This document shows positions 34,723-47,678 of a stretch of DNA of 64,000 bases, in pieces. The position numbers were made by a program, and so were the translations under genes. The number at the start of each line of letters is the position of its first letter. Within the stretch, counting starts at the first letter, position 1. This DNA comes from Pristionchus mayeri (Eukaryota; Nematoda; Chromadorea; Rhabditida; Neodiplogasteridae). Location of the stretch: positions 20,336,001 to 20,400,000 of the forward strand of contig BTRK01000004.1 in NCBI GenBank assembly GCA_036245805.1. Direction: 5' to 3'. The notes beneath the pieces are model-generated. The model ran no database searches. It was not told the DNA's origin and worked only from the letters and a program-made list of their open reading frames with translations.

Positions 34723-37721
34723 TTACGTTCCGATGAGAGAGGGAGAGAGAGAAAAGACGAGATCGGAAGTCACTCCAAATTGAGGTCTGCCAGAGGGATG
34801 CCAATACATTGGTAATGCAATACTGTTCATGGTAAGAGAAGCCTTTTCAATCAATAATCGAAATCCTAGTCTTTCGCGATTTTTTTTATCATAAAGTGAT
34901 TCAGAAGAAGGCGATGGTTCTGGCCTGAATTTCCAGTAGAACAAGGGGTATGATTAGTTCATCAATAATTTAATCAAAAAACAATAATTTAATTACCGGT
35001 GCATATTCTTGCCAATTTTCTGGATTAGAAAAACATATCTATGTGATGAATCATAAAGGAATATTGAGCAGGGGATTCCTTTTCGTGAGTTCTCTTCGGC
35101 AGAAATCGAGGGATGGATATGATTGCATCGTGTCGTTGATCTGTGGCCAGATTGGCGACGGATGGGGAGAAGTGAAGATAGAAACATTTAGTCTGATATT
35201 CACCATTCAACTTGAGCCCTCAGGGGTCGCTTACTTCAGAAGTTTCGCCGTTTCTTCAATGGATTTCCCCTCGGCAGCATATCGTTGCGCGTTCTTCTTC
35301 GTCGTTAGCAGACCGATCTCGCGTGCACTCTGCACTTCATTCGTTAATACAGACTGAGGGAAATGATGGGCACCTTTGAGTGGATTACAGTGAATCTTTC
35401 GGAAGGAGCCGATGCCAGAATCTTGTATGTTTCTAAGAGGAAAGAGATGAGAGAGAATAATTAATCCGCTTACGAAGAGAAATGCTCAGAGCGTCGATAT
35501 CAAAAGCCAAGAGAATAGAATCAGTACGAGAAATATCGGCGCTGAGCTTGTGGAGATAATGCATGAAGAGGGTTTCATCCTTTGACCAATCATCTCACAT
35601 TACGAAATGAACAATTTCTAACCAAGTTCTTCCGTCGATGTACGAAATGCACAGAAACTCTCGCACCAATCGCTTGCTTGTGCTGATCCAAAAAATCCCT
35701 AAACACTACTTTTTGTCTTTGATAAAAAGTGAAGTGTGCCTCATTTGCATTCTTTCTTGATCGTCTCCTACCACAATCACATCCACTGCTCCCGCCCATT
35801 CCCGCGCTGAAACTTTTGAGTTTCGAGCTTCGAATGAGAACAATTGAGGGAACTGCGAAAGAGAAACCTTGGTCTATGAGCCAAGATGCCCCACTAAAAG
35901 ACGTGGAAAATGATAGAGTTATTTTTCCAGAATTCTGAAAACGTGTTCTCCCATTAACTGCAAAGTAAAAGTTCCTCACCGGTTTCTGCCCGTCTCTCAT
36001 GTACAAGAGAGTTCTCTCAGGTGCCATGCTCATATCAGTCTCTATTCCGTTGATTTCTTCCCAGGCGATCATTTGGATGCACTGGTAGATTTGAGTGAAA
36101 TGCCTCGCAGTCGTCTTGTTACTCCTCCATTTATTGCTCTCCGTCCAGTGGGGAATCTAGAGCAAATGATGAAGTGACGAATCGAAGTCTGAACCTTGAT
36201 CTTTCCATAATCTCGGCTGTTATCGAGGCAGAGATTGTCTACTGCCCACTGCAATCTCCGCATCTAATGAAGGACTAAATGATAATCTAACTTCGCCCAG
36301 TTGGAAGTTGTACTGACACGGGAGACGATAGCACCAAGAAGGATGGGAGAACTCCAATGAGGCGAATGTGTCCTGGACTACTACGGTAAGTCCTACTCCG
36401 GGAACAGTACCTGCTCAGAGGCAGTGGGAGGTCCGAACTCATTCAAAAGTCTCATAGTCTCTTCTCTCCACAAATCGTCCCAATTTGCTGTAAAATAGAT
36501 GCTCATTTCTCAATCGGATAACCGCTAACTTTCTCTCATTCTCTTCAGATCGAGCATCACTACTCCGACGTTCGGTCCCATCTTCTGAAATCCAATTATC
36601 ATCCGAGCTAAATGCAAATAATATCTACCGTATTGGGCAACTTCTCCCTAATCCCGTATCGATTGTACATATCGAGCGAAGCTCCGAAGTATGCACCTGA
36701 TATTGATTTGTCTGATAGCTCGCTTGAGTCGATTTCCCTTGGTTCTCCATCTTTTGGAAGTATCCGTGCAACACATCGATATCTTCCAGAATAATCGCGT
36801 CAGTGTCCATGAGAATTACCTGCGATTGAGATATCGTGGGAATTATGAAGAAATCTCCGGCAGGATCCTTTCAAGCGATCTCGATTTCTTTTCTTCGTGG
36901 GCAAATGTTCTCCATAGTATTTACCCAATCTCTAACCTTTTCGACGTAGAGAGGGAGTAGATTATGGATGAACATCCTCAGATATCCCAAGTTTCCTGCT
37001 CTATGAGCTGTTGGGATGAAATCTACGCTGTCATGGGCTTGGTCCAACTCGTAAAGAGACCAGCGCACTAGAAGGATAACACGATATAAAAGAAGATTCA
37101 AAATAAGTCTCTCCACATCGTCTGAGTCGCCACGTCTGGAAAAATGTCGACAGCACCCCCTGAGATCTGAAATATACACTATAGGTCTCTGTGCCCGAAT
37201 CACAGTCGCAAGTTATAATCCAACTTCAGTTTACCTGGCATCGGCAAAAACGTGAATGTGAACGATTCCTGGATGGAAGAGGAGAATCGACTTGACGAGC
37301 ATCTCCAATCTTCCAGCGTATTCTGCTCCCGCATTGACGGCTGCCACGTGTATCACGCCCTTCTGAAAACGAAGATTTAGCGTCGAATCCATTCCTGGGA
37401 AACTGGTAGCAATGCCCTCATGTGGTATTGAGATGGAATATAACCTTTTTCTTGAATTCGAAGTGTACAAGGAAGACGATAAGAATCATGAGAAGAAGGA
37501 GAATGAGCACGTTGGCTGCCAGCTTCAGCAGCCTCCACCGCCAACTCCTCCACTTTGATATGCGCACTTGTTTATCGAGTAAACTGAAACTCTCAATTTA
37601 AGACTCTCAATTTAGAATCTCTAAAGACATAGAGCGTATTTCTCCAGGATATAATATATTTTAAAAAGACTTAGAAAACGTACAAAAAGTGTTCCTCGTT
37701 GTCAAATGTATGGAGATTCAT
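34723..37721 (-). CDS. LARGE-like bifunctional glycosyltransferase
   Basis: Exon 1 (37684-37721) starts MNLHTFDNEEHF. Exon 2 adds a type II membrane anchor, LAANVLILLLLMILIVFLV. The next exon reads KGVIHVAAVNAGAEYAGR and LVKSILLFHPGIVHIHVFAD, matching the start of the LARGE GT8 xylosyltransferase domain. ILMDTDAIILEDI supplies the DxD metal site, CYRLPCQYNFQLGE and IPHWTESNKW match the LARGE pattern PC-N-QLS / HW-S-KK, and a second half has LLAFDIDALS, which suits the DxD of the GT49 glucuronyltransferase domain. LARGE builds the matriglycan chain on dystroglycan in the Golgi. The C-terminal third is diverged and some exon joins near 34900-35050 are not settled. The stop is at 34723-34725. 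Confidence 0.75.
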
Positions 37722-38046
37722 AGTTATACTGATTTCGAAAACAATCGAATGCACCCAATGAGGAGAAATCGCCGAGAGGAGAAGGAATACTACAAGATGA
37801 GATGAATAGATAGGAGCGAGCAGAAAACCCCATCTCCTTCTTCAAATTTCGCTATAACGGAGATATCCATCTTGGATAGAGATTATTACCATTACTCGTG
37901 CTTAATTCTTACGTGTTGGCTCGACTGCATGAACGATCTAATTACTCTTGCGCCTTCCTTTAAACCCTTTTATTCAATCGCCTGTTTTATGAATCAGAAT
38001 CAACAATGGAATGAGAAGGAGCTGATGCAAACTGCTAGCGATAACT
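37722..38046. other. Spacer between coiled-coil and LARGE-like genes
   Basis: About 325 bases separate two genes transcribed in the same direction. An open plus-strand frame overlaps it (37872-38081) but shows no coding features. The gap could be an operon spacer or could hold a promoter. Confidence 0.4.
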
Positions 38047-40736
38047 TTAGTGAACTACGGTCTTCAGAGAGGCCTCGGTGAATCCGGAATCTCTACTCTT
38101 CCCCGATTGAGATCGAATGTTAACCGGCGGATCTTCCGGATTCAGAAGATCGTCGATGTTGAGGAAGTCCGCACTTTCCTGCGAACACCCAATATAAGTT
38201 CAGTAACTGCATCATCAATTACCTCCTCGACACTCGTTCCTGTCGATTCTATTAATGGCACACTGGCATTTCTCCCGAGTGATCGTCGCTCTGCTACTGG
38301 CGCCTGAATAGATGCCATTTCCTTTAATACACAGCCAATTCTCACAGCGGTCATTGGTCTCCTCTCATTCGATCGAGGCAGAGAGATCACATTCTTGTCC
38401 CGGTACTTCTGCAATATTCCCAGCTCAGAGAAAGAGATCGTCACGAGCTCATTCTCCCACGCTCACTCGAAGACATGGGAGAATGCAGTAACTTCCCGAC
38501 TATATCGGGAATGCCTAACAACTGCCACTCCCTCGGTAACTCGAAGAACCGATAGTACCTGGAGAGGAGGGAGATGTCTGGCAGGGGCCTCAGTGGAGAG
38601 GGAGGGCGAACGATGGTAGCGGGGAGATCCATGCCGATACTTCCTATTCGTGTCCTCTGTCAGTGTCTTCTCTTTCAGCTGAAGAGCCTTGTCTCATTCA
38701 TCCTATGGTAGAATGGAACCTCATCGAAAGTGCCGTCTTCTGGTTCGATTCTGAGTGCAGCAGGAAGATCTCCCAGTAGCTGGTCGATGTCCTCCGTGAG
38801 TTTGTCCACTTTGGGAGTGGATTCCCTTCTCCGACCTCAATCACCAATGGTCGCTTTTCAAACTCCTCTGCGTGACTCTCTTTCATAGCAGAATGGGAAC
38901 TCTCCTATCTTGAATTCACACGAAAACGCTATCTAGTCATGGCAAATACCGATATTTCGAGATGGATACGCTGATCTTTCTGAGCCCTTCTTCGAGTACA
39001 TTCCCTAACAAAATCCAGAAATATCCCCACATCATCGTATGAAGAGATTGCTCACCGGCCGACAGTACTCTAACGGGGCCAGGACGGGAGGGAGGTCGAT
39101 CGACAACTGATGAGAGAACACTCAGAGGACGGGAGGAGGCTGTGTCCGAATTCTGAATACTGCTGTGATTAGAGTTGAGATTGGGTATGAATAAACCTGA
39201 TCAACCGAATCCACGGGACTTTTCTTCGTCTCGCTGCTAATCGAGATGGAATCAGGAGCGAAAACGATGTCGCCCAGAGACAACTCCCCCAGTTGACGAC
39301 GAACCATATCTAGAGGGAGAGATGAGTGAGAAGTTAGACGATGTGAGGTTGCGAGTTACTGCCATAAATCATCTGCAGAATGTTACCTTCGAGACTGCGT
39401 ATTCTGCTTCTCGCTTGTTGTAGTTCCCTCTCGACATTGGCCAGTCTCGCTTCCTTCTGAGTGCACTGACTCACCATCGAATCCCGCTCTTCCTTCCACT
39501 TCATCGACTCGAGACGCTGAGAAGAGGATTCTTTCCCTCGGGGACTAAAGCGGCTATCACGAGTCTCGTGATAAGTGAGTCGATTAGTGACTCAAGAAAC
39601 AAGGACTCAATGAGGAATTAGGGAGCTGACAAAGTGCACTCCCAAAATATTCCTGACAGGCAATGAAACTAGAGAAAATGTGATATTGGAAGCCGTAAAC
39701 TCACGCTTAGTTTGAGGTCGTGAAGTGCCTGTCTTAACTGTAATCTCACTGCATCGTCGCCAGCTTCGATGGAGACGGAGGAGTGGTGAGAGGCTGTTGA
39801 CTGAGAAGGAACTGATGAGGAAAACCCACGAGAAGCCCCGGTAGCATGCAAAGACTAATGGGCAGAGTGGATTCACTCTATCAGGAAGGCATGGCAGAAT
39901 CAGATCACGAGAGGATAGTGCTTGTACCTGATCTGCCCTGCATCCGAATTTCCTGAGCCACGTCAATTCCTCCTGCAGTTCTTCCTTCTCGTGCTCGACT
40001 ACACTCAACTGCAATGGGATGTGAATGACCAATCGACCGAAGGGAACTCACTCGCTTGTTCAGTTTGTTGATGGTGAGGAGGGCGTTCTCTAGTGACTTA
40101 GAGAGATCGTAGATCTTCTTCTGCTTCGCGTGCGATCCAGAGGGTGTCTCCTCCAGCATCTCTCCCGTTGAATGCTGAGAGAGAGGGATTGGATACCGTC
40201 AGTCGAAAAATAAAGGGACTCAGAACGAATTGATTGAAATTTGTAACACGTCAATGTTGTTATGTAGTGTGAAAGAAATCCAGTTCGAAAAGCTGTAAAA
40301 ATGTCGAAGTTCACCTTTCGCAATCGAAATCTGTCTCCGATGGATTTAGTCTCTCGGTACCTGAAAAATACTTATGACGTCTTCTCGTAGTACCCTCTTC
40401 ATCGACTACGAATCAACTCGACCCGAATGCGCACTCTATGGCTTCCTTATCCCCTTCCCTCCCTTTGCTGTCTATCCTATTCAAAATAACGACCAGTCTT
40501 GTTTCCGGAGGAAAGGAGCGATTGCAGGGTACGAATAGAGAGAGAGAAACGAACTTGGAGTCTTTCCTCCTGTCGAGGTTGATGGTACGAACTGTGCTGC
40601 TTGCTCCTGATCCCATCACCTGAAGAGAGCATAGATTGGAGAGACAAAGGGAGGGGTCTCTCACAGTGGAGATCGAATCGAATGAGGATTGAGTCTCGAA
40701 GAGGGACATCAACCTCTCTTGCACCCTCTTGCTCAT
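38047..40736 (-). CDS. Coiled-coil protein, unrecognised
   Basis: It starts at ATG 40736 (MSKRVQERLMSLFETQSSFD) and ends at 38047-38049 after GFTEASLKTVVH. Intermediate exons give coiled-coil segments: SLENALLTINKLNKR, then VVEHEKEELQEELTWLRKF, then ARLANVERELQQARSRIRSL. Ser-rich linkers (SSVPSQSTASHHSSVS) lie between them. Later exons include VDKLTEDIDQLLGDLPA, SRYYRFFELPREWQLLG and an acidic C-terminus with DFLNIDDLLNPEDPP. At least ten exons, probably 550-650 residues. The alternation of coils and Ser-rich linkers suggests a scaffold of the cytoskeleton or centrosome, but no family was identified. It lies just upstream of and co-directional with the LARGE-like gene. Confidence 0.6.
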
Positions 40737-41919
40737 TGTGAGTGAGAGAGGGACGAGAATAGGAAGGAAGAAGGGAAGGCGCAGGTGAGAATGTCAACCC
40801 GTGACGTGCGAGGCAGCAACGAAAGACTTATTACGGGAAAGTCAGGCGCCTTTATTTACTGCCCCGACTACAATTGGATCCGTTTCTTAGAGGGAAGAAG
40901 GAGAAAGGGAACGGGAGATTGTCGATACTGATATCAACTCGATAGTTGCAAGTAACTCAATGATTCGTAAAGCGCGAAAGAGCAGTGGCGACGCGCATTC
41001 CCCATTATAGCCTGTAACTATGGAGCGTCGAGGCTATAGCAAAAACGACGAGAGGTGAGAGAGAGAGGATGGGGAAGGGAGAGAAGAAGGTAGAGAGTGG
41101 CCCGTTATTCAGCCCATTTTTCCTTCTTCCTCTGAGGGATGAAATGATGCCCTCCCCCCTCTGCCGAATACGTGAAGCACGCAAGAGAAGAGGAGGAAGA
41201 AGAGGAGGAGGGGAAGGGTTACACGGATATCAGTGAAGGGGAAGTAATGAGAGATGCCTGAGATGCACTCAATAACAGGCGCTTGTAAGATTATCATGTG
41301 CATTATGGGATAACGAGATAATATATCGTTCATTTACTGAATGCAATGGACAGATCGATGGATGGACAGTCTCTCGGCCATCATCATAGTTGTTGACAGT
41401 CCATGAGTCTAATAGGGCAGAAGGAGAAAATATAAAATATAGGCGAGAAGAATCTTCGGGAAAGCAGATTGGAAGATACACAAAATCGGGGTGACTTTGA
41501 ATAACAAGAAATTGCACGATCTTCCCTCGTTATCTCCCTTTCCCCATTATTCCCCTCATTTCTTCTAATCAGGATGTTTTGTCGAGCGAGCAAATTGAGA
41601 AGAAAAAATATTACAATTGCTGGTAAGGTAGATGGAAACAAAACTTATTACACTGATTGTGAGATAACTGAGAAGCAAAAAATGGAAATCGGGCCACGAG
41701 TTAAGAACCTCGGATGGGATCTTCATAGCCAGTTGAGAATGGAATGATCAAGAGAGAAGGAAGGTGAAGCAGCCAGAGGGAATGAACACCGTGCGCCCCT
41801 TCAGTTGAAAGGGCGGCCGCCTTCGACGGATCCTTCCCTCATGGGTCACCTTGGATGGGGAGGAGCATCGCTTGTTTCCGACTCATTTGAGAGTCCTCAT
41901 TAGTTATCATTCATCAACG
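40737..41919. other. Intergenic, divergent promoter region
   Basis: About 1.2 kb between the minus-strand coiled-coil gene and the plus-strand DSL gene. It includes purine-rich runs around 41060-41215. No gene, RNA or repeat was recognised. It should hold the promoters of both flanking genes. Confidence 0.5.
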
Positions 41920-43218
41920 ATGTCAACCGGTCAACTCGCTCTCGTGATTATCCTTGCTTCACTGTCGTTCAATGAAGTAAGTACTCATGATTGAATACCT
42001 ACGATTGTACCACCTACTATTGGATATGCTAAAAATTGCTTCAACAACATTCAATGAAGTTATGTAAACACTATGCAGGTCTCAGCCCGTTTCTTCTCCA
42101 TGCATCTCTCCCTTCCTTCCTCCTCCTCGTCCTCTTCTTTCTCCCTTTGCATCAATCAGATCGGATCTCCATCTTGCTCCCTTCTCTCTCTGGCTGATGT
42201 CCCTCTCAACGAAACATCGATCGACGTCCAATATCTCTCGAATAATTTCCGATCGCCGGTCAGTTTTTTCTAACTACGGTAGTTTGAATTGGAAATAGTA
42301 ATGGATCCATTCCAGATTCTGCAGCAATTTGAAGTTACAACCTCCCTCGGATCCGAATCAACGAGGCGTTATTTCTCCATCCGACTCTCAGCCAATCAGA
42401 CAAAGTCCCTCTCGATCACCCCTGATCTCATTGCCAATGTAACTCTCCACTGCCAGCGGTCAGTTCTTTTCGAATGTTAGAATATATAATGAACATTTCT
42501 TGAAAACAAAGAATAATATTGAATGGGTGATGTCCTGCAGCCACTACTTCGGTGCTTCGTGCAGCACTCGCTGCGTCTCCAGTGATCGCCAGAGCTGCGA
42601 CTCAGTGGGTCGTCCCAGCTGCAGAGAGGGATGGACTGGAGAGGAGTGCAGGAGTCGTGAGTCGGATTGTGTGAAGGAAAGGCAGATCATTACTCTTCCA
42701 GGTGTCGCTTCCACTGTCATCTCTAGTGAGACCACTGCAGTGCCCACTGGTAATACTCCGACCTTCGGTCCAACTCAGACCTTCAATTCGACATCAGACC
42801 AGACCCAACTGTTGCTCGCATTTTGCATGGGTATGTTTCATTTACTTGAGATCTGTTTTGCAAACGTAACCCTTTCAGTGCTTATCGTGATCTTGTGTGC
42901 CATCGTGCTCTACACTACGCGGAAAATGTCGGTCGCAGTCACTGCACTCGCAGCACCCGATCACCTCACCACGCCCCGGACTCCCTTCGAGTGGGGAAGA
43001 GAGACAGAGGAAGCGAACGATGCCTCACTGCTCTTCAAGGCAGCTTGTGCCCATCAACAGTCGAATATGGTAAGGAGGAGGGGTGGATGAGGATGACTCG
43101 GAGCTGCAGAGATATCAGTAAACACATCATTGTTCAGGTGCTTACCTTCGATTCGGACAGTGTCCTTGACGTCTCTTTCTATTCGGCAGTTAACGAAGAA
43201 TCCTACATGGAGTTGTAA
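41920..43218 (+). CDS. DSL-family Notch ligand without EGF repeats
   Basis: Six exons (41920-41976, 42079-42258, 42316-42458, 42541-42830, 42879-43069, 43138-43218) total exactly 314 codons with the stop. It starts with a signal peptide (MSTGQLALVIILASLSF). The N-terminal domain has a Cys pair in FSLCINQIGSPSCS. The DSL domain spans exons 3-4: LHCQRHYFGASCSTRC, then SCDSVGRPSCREGWTGEEC, six Cys with the GW-G-C end. A Thr/Ser/Pro-rich stalk leads straight to a membrane segment, VLIVILCAIVLYTTRK, and a cytoplasmic tail of about 80 residues. There are no EGF repeats between DSL and membrane, whereas LAG-2 and APX-1 have them. Role by family: ligand for LIN-12/GLP-1 receptors. Confidence 0.85.
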
Positions 43219-44434
43219 GGCAGCGAATATACGTGATTGTCTCTTTTTCGTTCATCGTTCTGTTTCTGTAGATATTTTATATTTCGAATTGTTGTTTTTG
43301 TTTGACTTTTATATACGAATTTGATTTGTCATGAATAAATTAGTTCATAATAACTACTTGTAATATCAAACAAAATATTTGCAATGCATACTTCGTTAGT
43401 TGCGAATTCCAAATGCATTGATGCGTGAAAGCGAAATAGATGTTCCAGTTTTCCATTAGGGACTGAGCTATTAATTTCTTAGATGGTCTTCTTGCTCAAT
43501 AATTTTTGTAACATTAGATGAGGTGTCCAGGCGTGTTCAGAAAATACTGCAATTCGATAGTCATTTCTTCACCTATTATGACAATACGATGCAATAAGAA
43601 AGCAAAGATCGAGAATCGCATTTCATCTTTTGCATTGCTCACCCAATTATTCTTCGCTCCCATAGTATTTTGTACCGGGTGCGTATGAGCTCATGAATGA
43701 GAATGAATGGATAATACGATAAGAAAGGAAGCGTGACTATGAAGAATATGGTGTTTCTTGATGTATGTAACGTGTCTTCAATATTTCCATATCAACAACT
43801 TTGTCTTTATTTGCTTTTAAGTTATTATGATTTACTTCGAACGGCCTTGCGATAATTATGGCAGCAAATAATTTACTTTACAGATGACTTATTTTCACCA
43901 CGTACCTCGAAAATCTTCTCAAACTTTATTGAAGATGTGGGTTCGTACATTTGTCTATTACCTTGCATGAGGGTTATGCATGGACTTGATCAACTTCCCC
44001 TGCGGGGGGATCACGTGCACGACCGTGATTATCGACTCCCTGCGCAAGGAAATATGCAGTGTGGTTCGGAACACCTGTCCATATTATTGCATCTTGAGAA
44101 CGAGTTTCCAGATCGCAAAAGTTCCATGTTTTCCGCTTTGTGTTTCATTCCTATTCGATACGTAGGTCGTTGATGAAATTTCTTTATCAATACAAAATTT
44201 ACAGAATGGTGAATACCTCGGAACGAACAATAAATATCAGGAATGTATCACAACTGGGGATAGGATTGTAGTAGTCTAGACTCGCGTCATTTGTCTCAGA
44301 TGCCAATTGGCGGGGGAGGAAGGAGGAAGGACAAGGGGCTCCTCCGCGATCGGACTGCACAGTGGAACCTGCAGAGTATTCAGGTTAAAGGGGTGGTTCG
44401 ACGAATGCTGCAAATTTCGCGGTAACGAGTGCAA
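43219..44434. other. Intergenic with one Cys-rich open frame
   Basis: 1.2 kb, AT-rich. A methionine-initiated frame at 43980-44165 gives 61 residues with eight Cys (for example MDLINFPCGGITCTT and NTCPYYC) but no signal peptide or splice context. It might be a gene relic. Otherwise nothing was seen. Confidence 0.3.
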
Positions 44435-46346
44435 TTAGTAGGCGGCACTTAGCAAATTGCTAAGTACAGTACCTAGGTGTGAGCGTATAATTGTCGTTAT
44501 TGTAGTTTTTAGCTTTCGAAAAAGGTGACGCAATAAGAGGGTCAAAGGTACCGCTGCTTCGGAGAGGATGTTTCTGTGCTCGACTGCCTCGTGGAGACTC
44601 TCGTACTTCTTCATGAGCAATCTCCTCTTCTCAGCTGTTGTTTCCGTCACTTTATCAGACTGCAAAGAGAGAGTCTCATGCAAGATTCACGACGGTTCTA
44701 GTACGGACTGGAACCAATATTACAATCAGCCATTCATCGTCTCATATTTCTAGGGGAAACCTCTCTCAAGACGAAAGAATGGGAAATGAGACTGAATTGG
44801 ACTGCAAGTGACAGCAGGAAGAAGAAGATGACACAAGTTGGAATAAAGGAGAACAATAGGTTCTGCAGAGAAACCGCGTTCTTTGGATGAAAGAAGCTGG
44901 TGTCTTTTTTCCCGGGGAGAAAAGGTGAGGCGACAGAGAGATTACAAACGATGAATAACGAACCGGTACGTCCACCTCGGGATTCAGATATCCTCCGTCG
45001 ATGGTGGAGACGACAAGTTGACACTCGTCTGAAGCTGTTAGTTCATTGAGGAGCAACTCTTCCTTCCTCACCGTCTTGTCTCAACTTGCTGAGAATCTTG
45101 ACCGTCGAGAATCGAAGGCATTCGAAGGTGCAGATGAAGATGGCGAAGAAGATGATCGCCAAGAGGGAATAGCGACTGCGAAAGAATTATTATTAAGATG
45201 AAATTTCGCACAAGCCGGGAAATTTTCACCTGGCTTAGACTAATTGCATGTTACCGATGCTATTCTAGTGGGGCTAGAACAGTGCGCTAGATTGTACTGT
45301 AATCTATTCGCACTTCTCATTCTCGTGCAATTATCGCGATGGGAAGGATGCTCAGTCAGCATTCCTCCTACGCGTAATTTCCCCTGAGAAGCTGTAGGTC
45401 TGTTTTTGTTTTCGAATTTCTGTGCGAAATGCTAACAAATATTTGCCAAATTTCATTTGTCTAATTGACTCAGAATTCATCCACAAGACGCTCTCGACCG
45501 ATCAAAGATCATTCGAACTAGAGAGGAGAGAGGGTCGACTCATCCAATTGCTCACACGAGGATCGTCGCGAGGGATGCTTTCTCGCAGCATTTCAACTCG
45601 CAGCACTCCAGTGATTTGACACACTGCAGGAAGATGGAAGAGACGTGGCTGCCGTTCAGACTGACGTCACTGCAAGCACTCCCTCTTCACTAGCAGTGTC
45701 TGGTTCGTTTTCCCAGAGAGCTCCTTCAATTCTGACTACATTTCTTGCCGACAATTCTTGTCCGAATATTAGCCAAATCTAGCGACTACAGTAAGCTAAG
45801 ACTGCAAATTTGCGAAGGAAAATTCAAGAAGCCAGATCAGTTAAACGAATTAGACGGGCTCACGTGAATCTGGAGTCGGAGATTCGATGCTCGCAGAATT
45901 TGTAGTGTTTCGAATGATTGGAAGTGTTCCAGAAGTAGAGATTCCCCTCGAACCTCAAAATGAGACAACTTTCTTCTTCTCTAACTAATTTCGCATTCAG
46001 ATTGCAATCTCAGCTCGTCAACGAGAACGAAAACAAAACGAGAGAACTTGAGAATATCTCACTCCATCCATTTGTGCTTTACTGTTCCATTGTGAATTGT
46101 CCTTTCGAAGAGATGGTCGAAGAACATCAATCGCTCAACGGGAGTGTAGAAGGAGAGAACCCTGCAAGTAATGCAATCAGAGCAAATCCCATTTAGACTC
46201 TTTCTCTTGCACTGAGCTTGAACTCGATTAATATTTCCGTGCCTTGGAATGATGGGAGAGGAGCACCACAACAAGGACTCCTTCCCAATGTACTCACTCA
46301 CCCTGCGAAAGAAGAGGCGAAGACGCACAAAATGAGGATGATTACC
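44435..46346 (-). CDS. Membrane protein with signal peptide, unrecognised
   Basis: Exon 1 begins at ATG 46346 with a signal peptide, MVIILILCVFASSFAG. Exon 2 gives VERLMFFDHLFERTIHNGTV with a possible N-glycosylation site. Exon 3 gives NLYFWNTSNHSKHYKFCEHR, and exon 4 a membrane segment, YSLLAIIFFAIFICTFECLR. Next comes DECQLVVSTIDGGYLNP, then a possible second membrane segment (LLFSFIPTCVIFFFLLSLAV) and an alpha-helical exon, KRRLLMKKYESLHEAVEHRN. The stop is taken at 44435-44437. The layout (Met/His-containing outside part, helix followed by E-x-x-R) is faintly like CTR copper transporters but the typical MxxxM core is missing. The 3' exons are the least certain. Confidence 0.45.
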
Positions 46347-47678
46347 ATCCCTAAGTGGCCTGAAATAACAAAAGGAGAGAAGTGAAGGAAAATACATGCA
46401 GATGCAATGGGAGAGAGACGACTATTAGTGGTGGAGTAACAGTGAGATCGAATAGCGCGCAAAGAGGACAAGAGAAGTCTCGTATAGAGAGGAGAAGGGC
46501 TCACAAAGTAGAAGGAGAATCACGCCATGGCAACTCGGAGTGAGGGGAGGGAAGGAGAGGGGGGGGGGGGGCTTTCCTCCCCCTCCCCCATTTTCCGCCC
46601 CTGAGTTCATGAATCTGGCACCTCTCCATTCTCGGAATCTCCATTATTCTTTCCCTCCCGTAGTCTTCTGATGGAATGGAGAAGAGGTGGAGTGAGAAAG
46701 AAAGAAATGAATCATTAATAGAGGGAGGCTAATCATCTCCTTTCCGTTGACGCCTCGAGAGATGAAGGGAAAAAAGGGGGCTGTTATTAGGGACGAGGCC
46801 TTCCATTTCTGCAGGCAAAAGAAGCAAAATACGGGAGGGCTGAGGATGGAATCTTGCCCTTTTCAGCCCCTTCCAAACGCGGAAGAACGGCCAATCGAGC
46901 GTGTGAAAGGAAAACAGTCGGGATGGCGGAATTTCGAGGGGTTAAAATAGAGGAGAAACTGAAACGGAGGAAGGAGAAGATTGTAGTGACCACATCGTGG
47001 GAGAGAGGGGAGAGGGACTTCGACGAGTATCCGCCCATAAGTCGCGTGCGCTTCTCATAATCCATTCAAAGTGGGTTTTACACACGCTCCCTTCGGTATT
47101 TATGATAGGTTTCGGAGAGTAATAATTAATGACCGATGAATTCCCTTTCGGGATTTGGCCAGTTTCTGTTATCGCTTTCTATCCAATTAATGGGTAAACA
47201 ATAGGGCGATCTCGCAGAGAAGGACAGCTAGTCCAGAAGAGCCATTCAATGAGAAGCAAAGCAAGAATATCATGAGATTTTACTGCGTGTGCCAACGCTA
47301 TAATGAAAGAGAATACTTGGGAAATATCGAAAATGTTCAGGCACTTTTCGGCCTAGTTCCAAAAGAGCAGAAATTGAACAGCGACGTCATCACCTCGTGA
47401 TCACGAAGTGGAGGAAATAGGCCTCATACCCCCATCACTCCTCACGATATCCACGGAGTTCACGTGATTGATAAACACGGAAGTTGTCTTTGATCGGGTA
47501 CTGTTTCCTAGAGAGCCTGTTGTATCAGTTGTGCATCGACGGGGGCGGGCATATGTGAGTCGTACCAGGAATAGGTGTTATTCATGCGCGATCGCTCTAT
47601 TGCTGACCATGAATAAGACTAAATAGCTCCATATTTTTTCTCCCGCGTGTTCATTGCACGAATATTTCTTCGAAGCAG
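46347..47678. other. Intergenic
   Basis: About 1.3 kb. It contains a run of 13 G at about 46559-46571 followed by C/T-rich sequence, and several purine-rich blocks. No gene was supported. Open frames around 46747-47065 overlap on both strands and look non-coding. Confidence 0.45.

Noticed and set aside
44458..44476. Inverted repeat ACTTAGCAA-a-TTGCTAAGT
   Set aside because: A 9-base hairpin with a single-base loop in the 3' part of a gene. Too small and isolated to assign a function.
46559..46571. Run of 13 G next to C-rich sequence
   Set aside because: Low-complexity homopolymer. Not enough tracts for a classic quadruplex array and no link to a gene.
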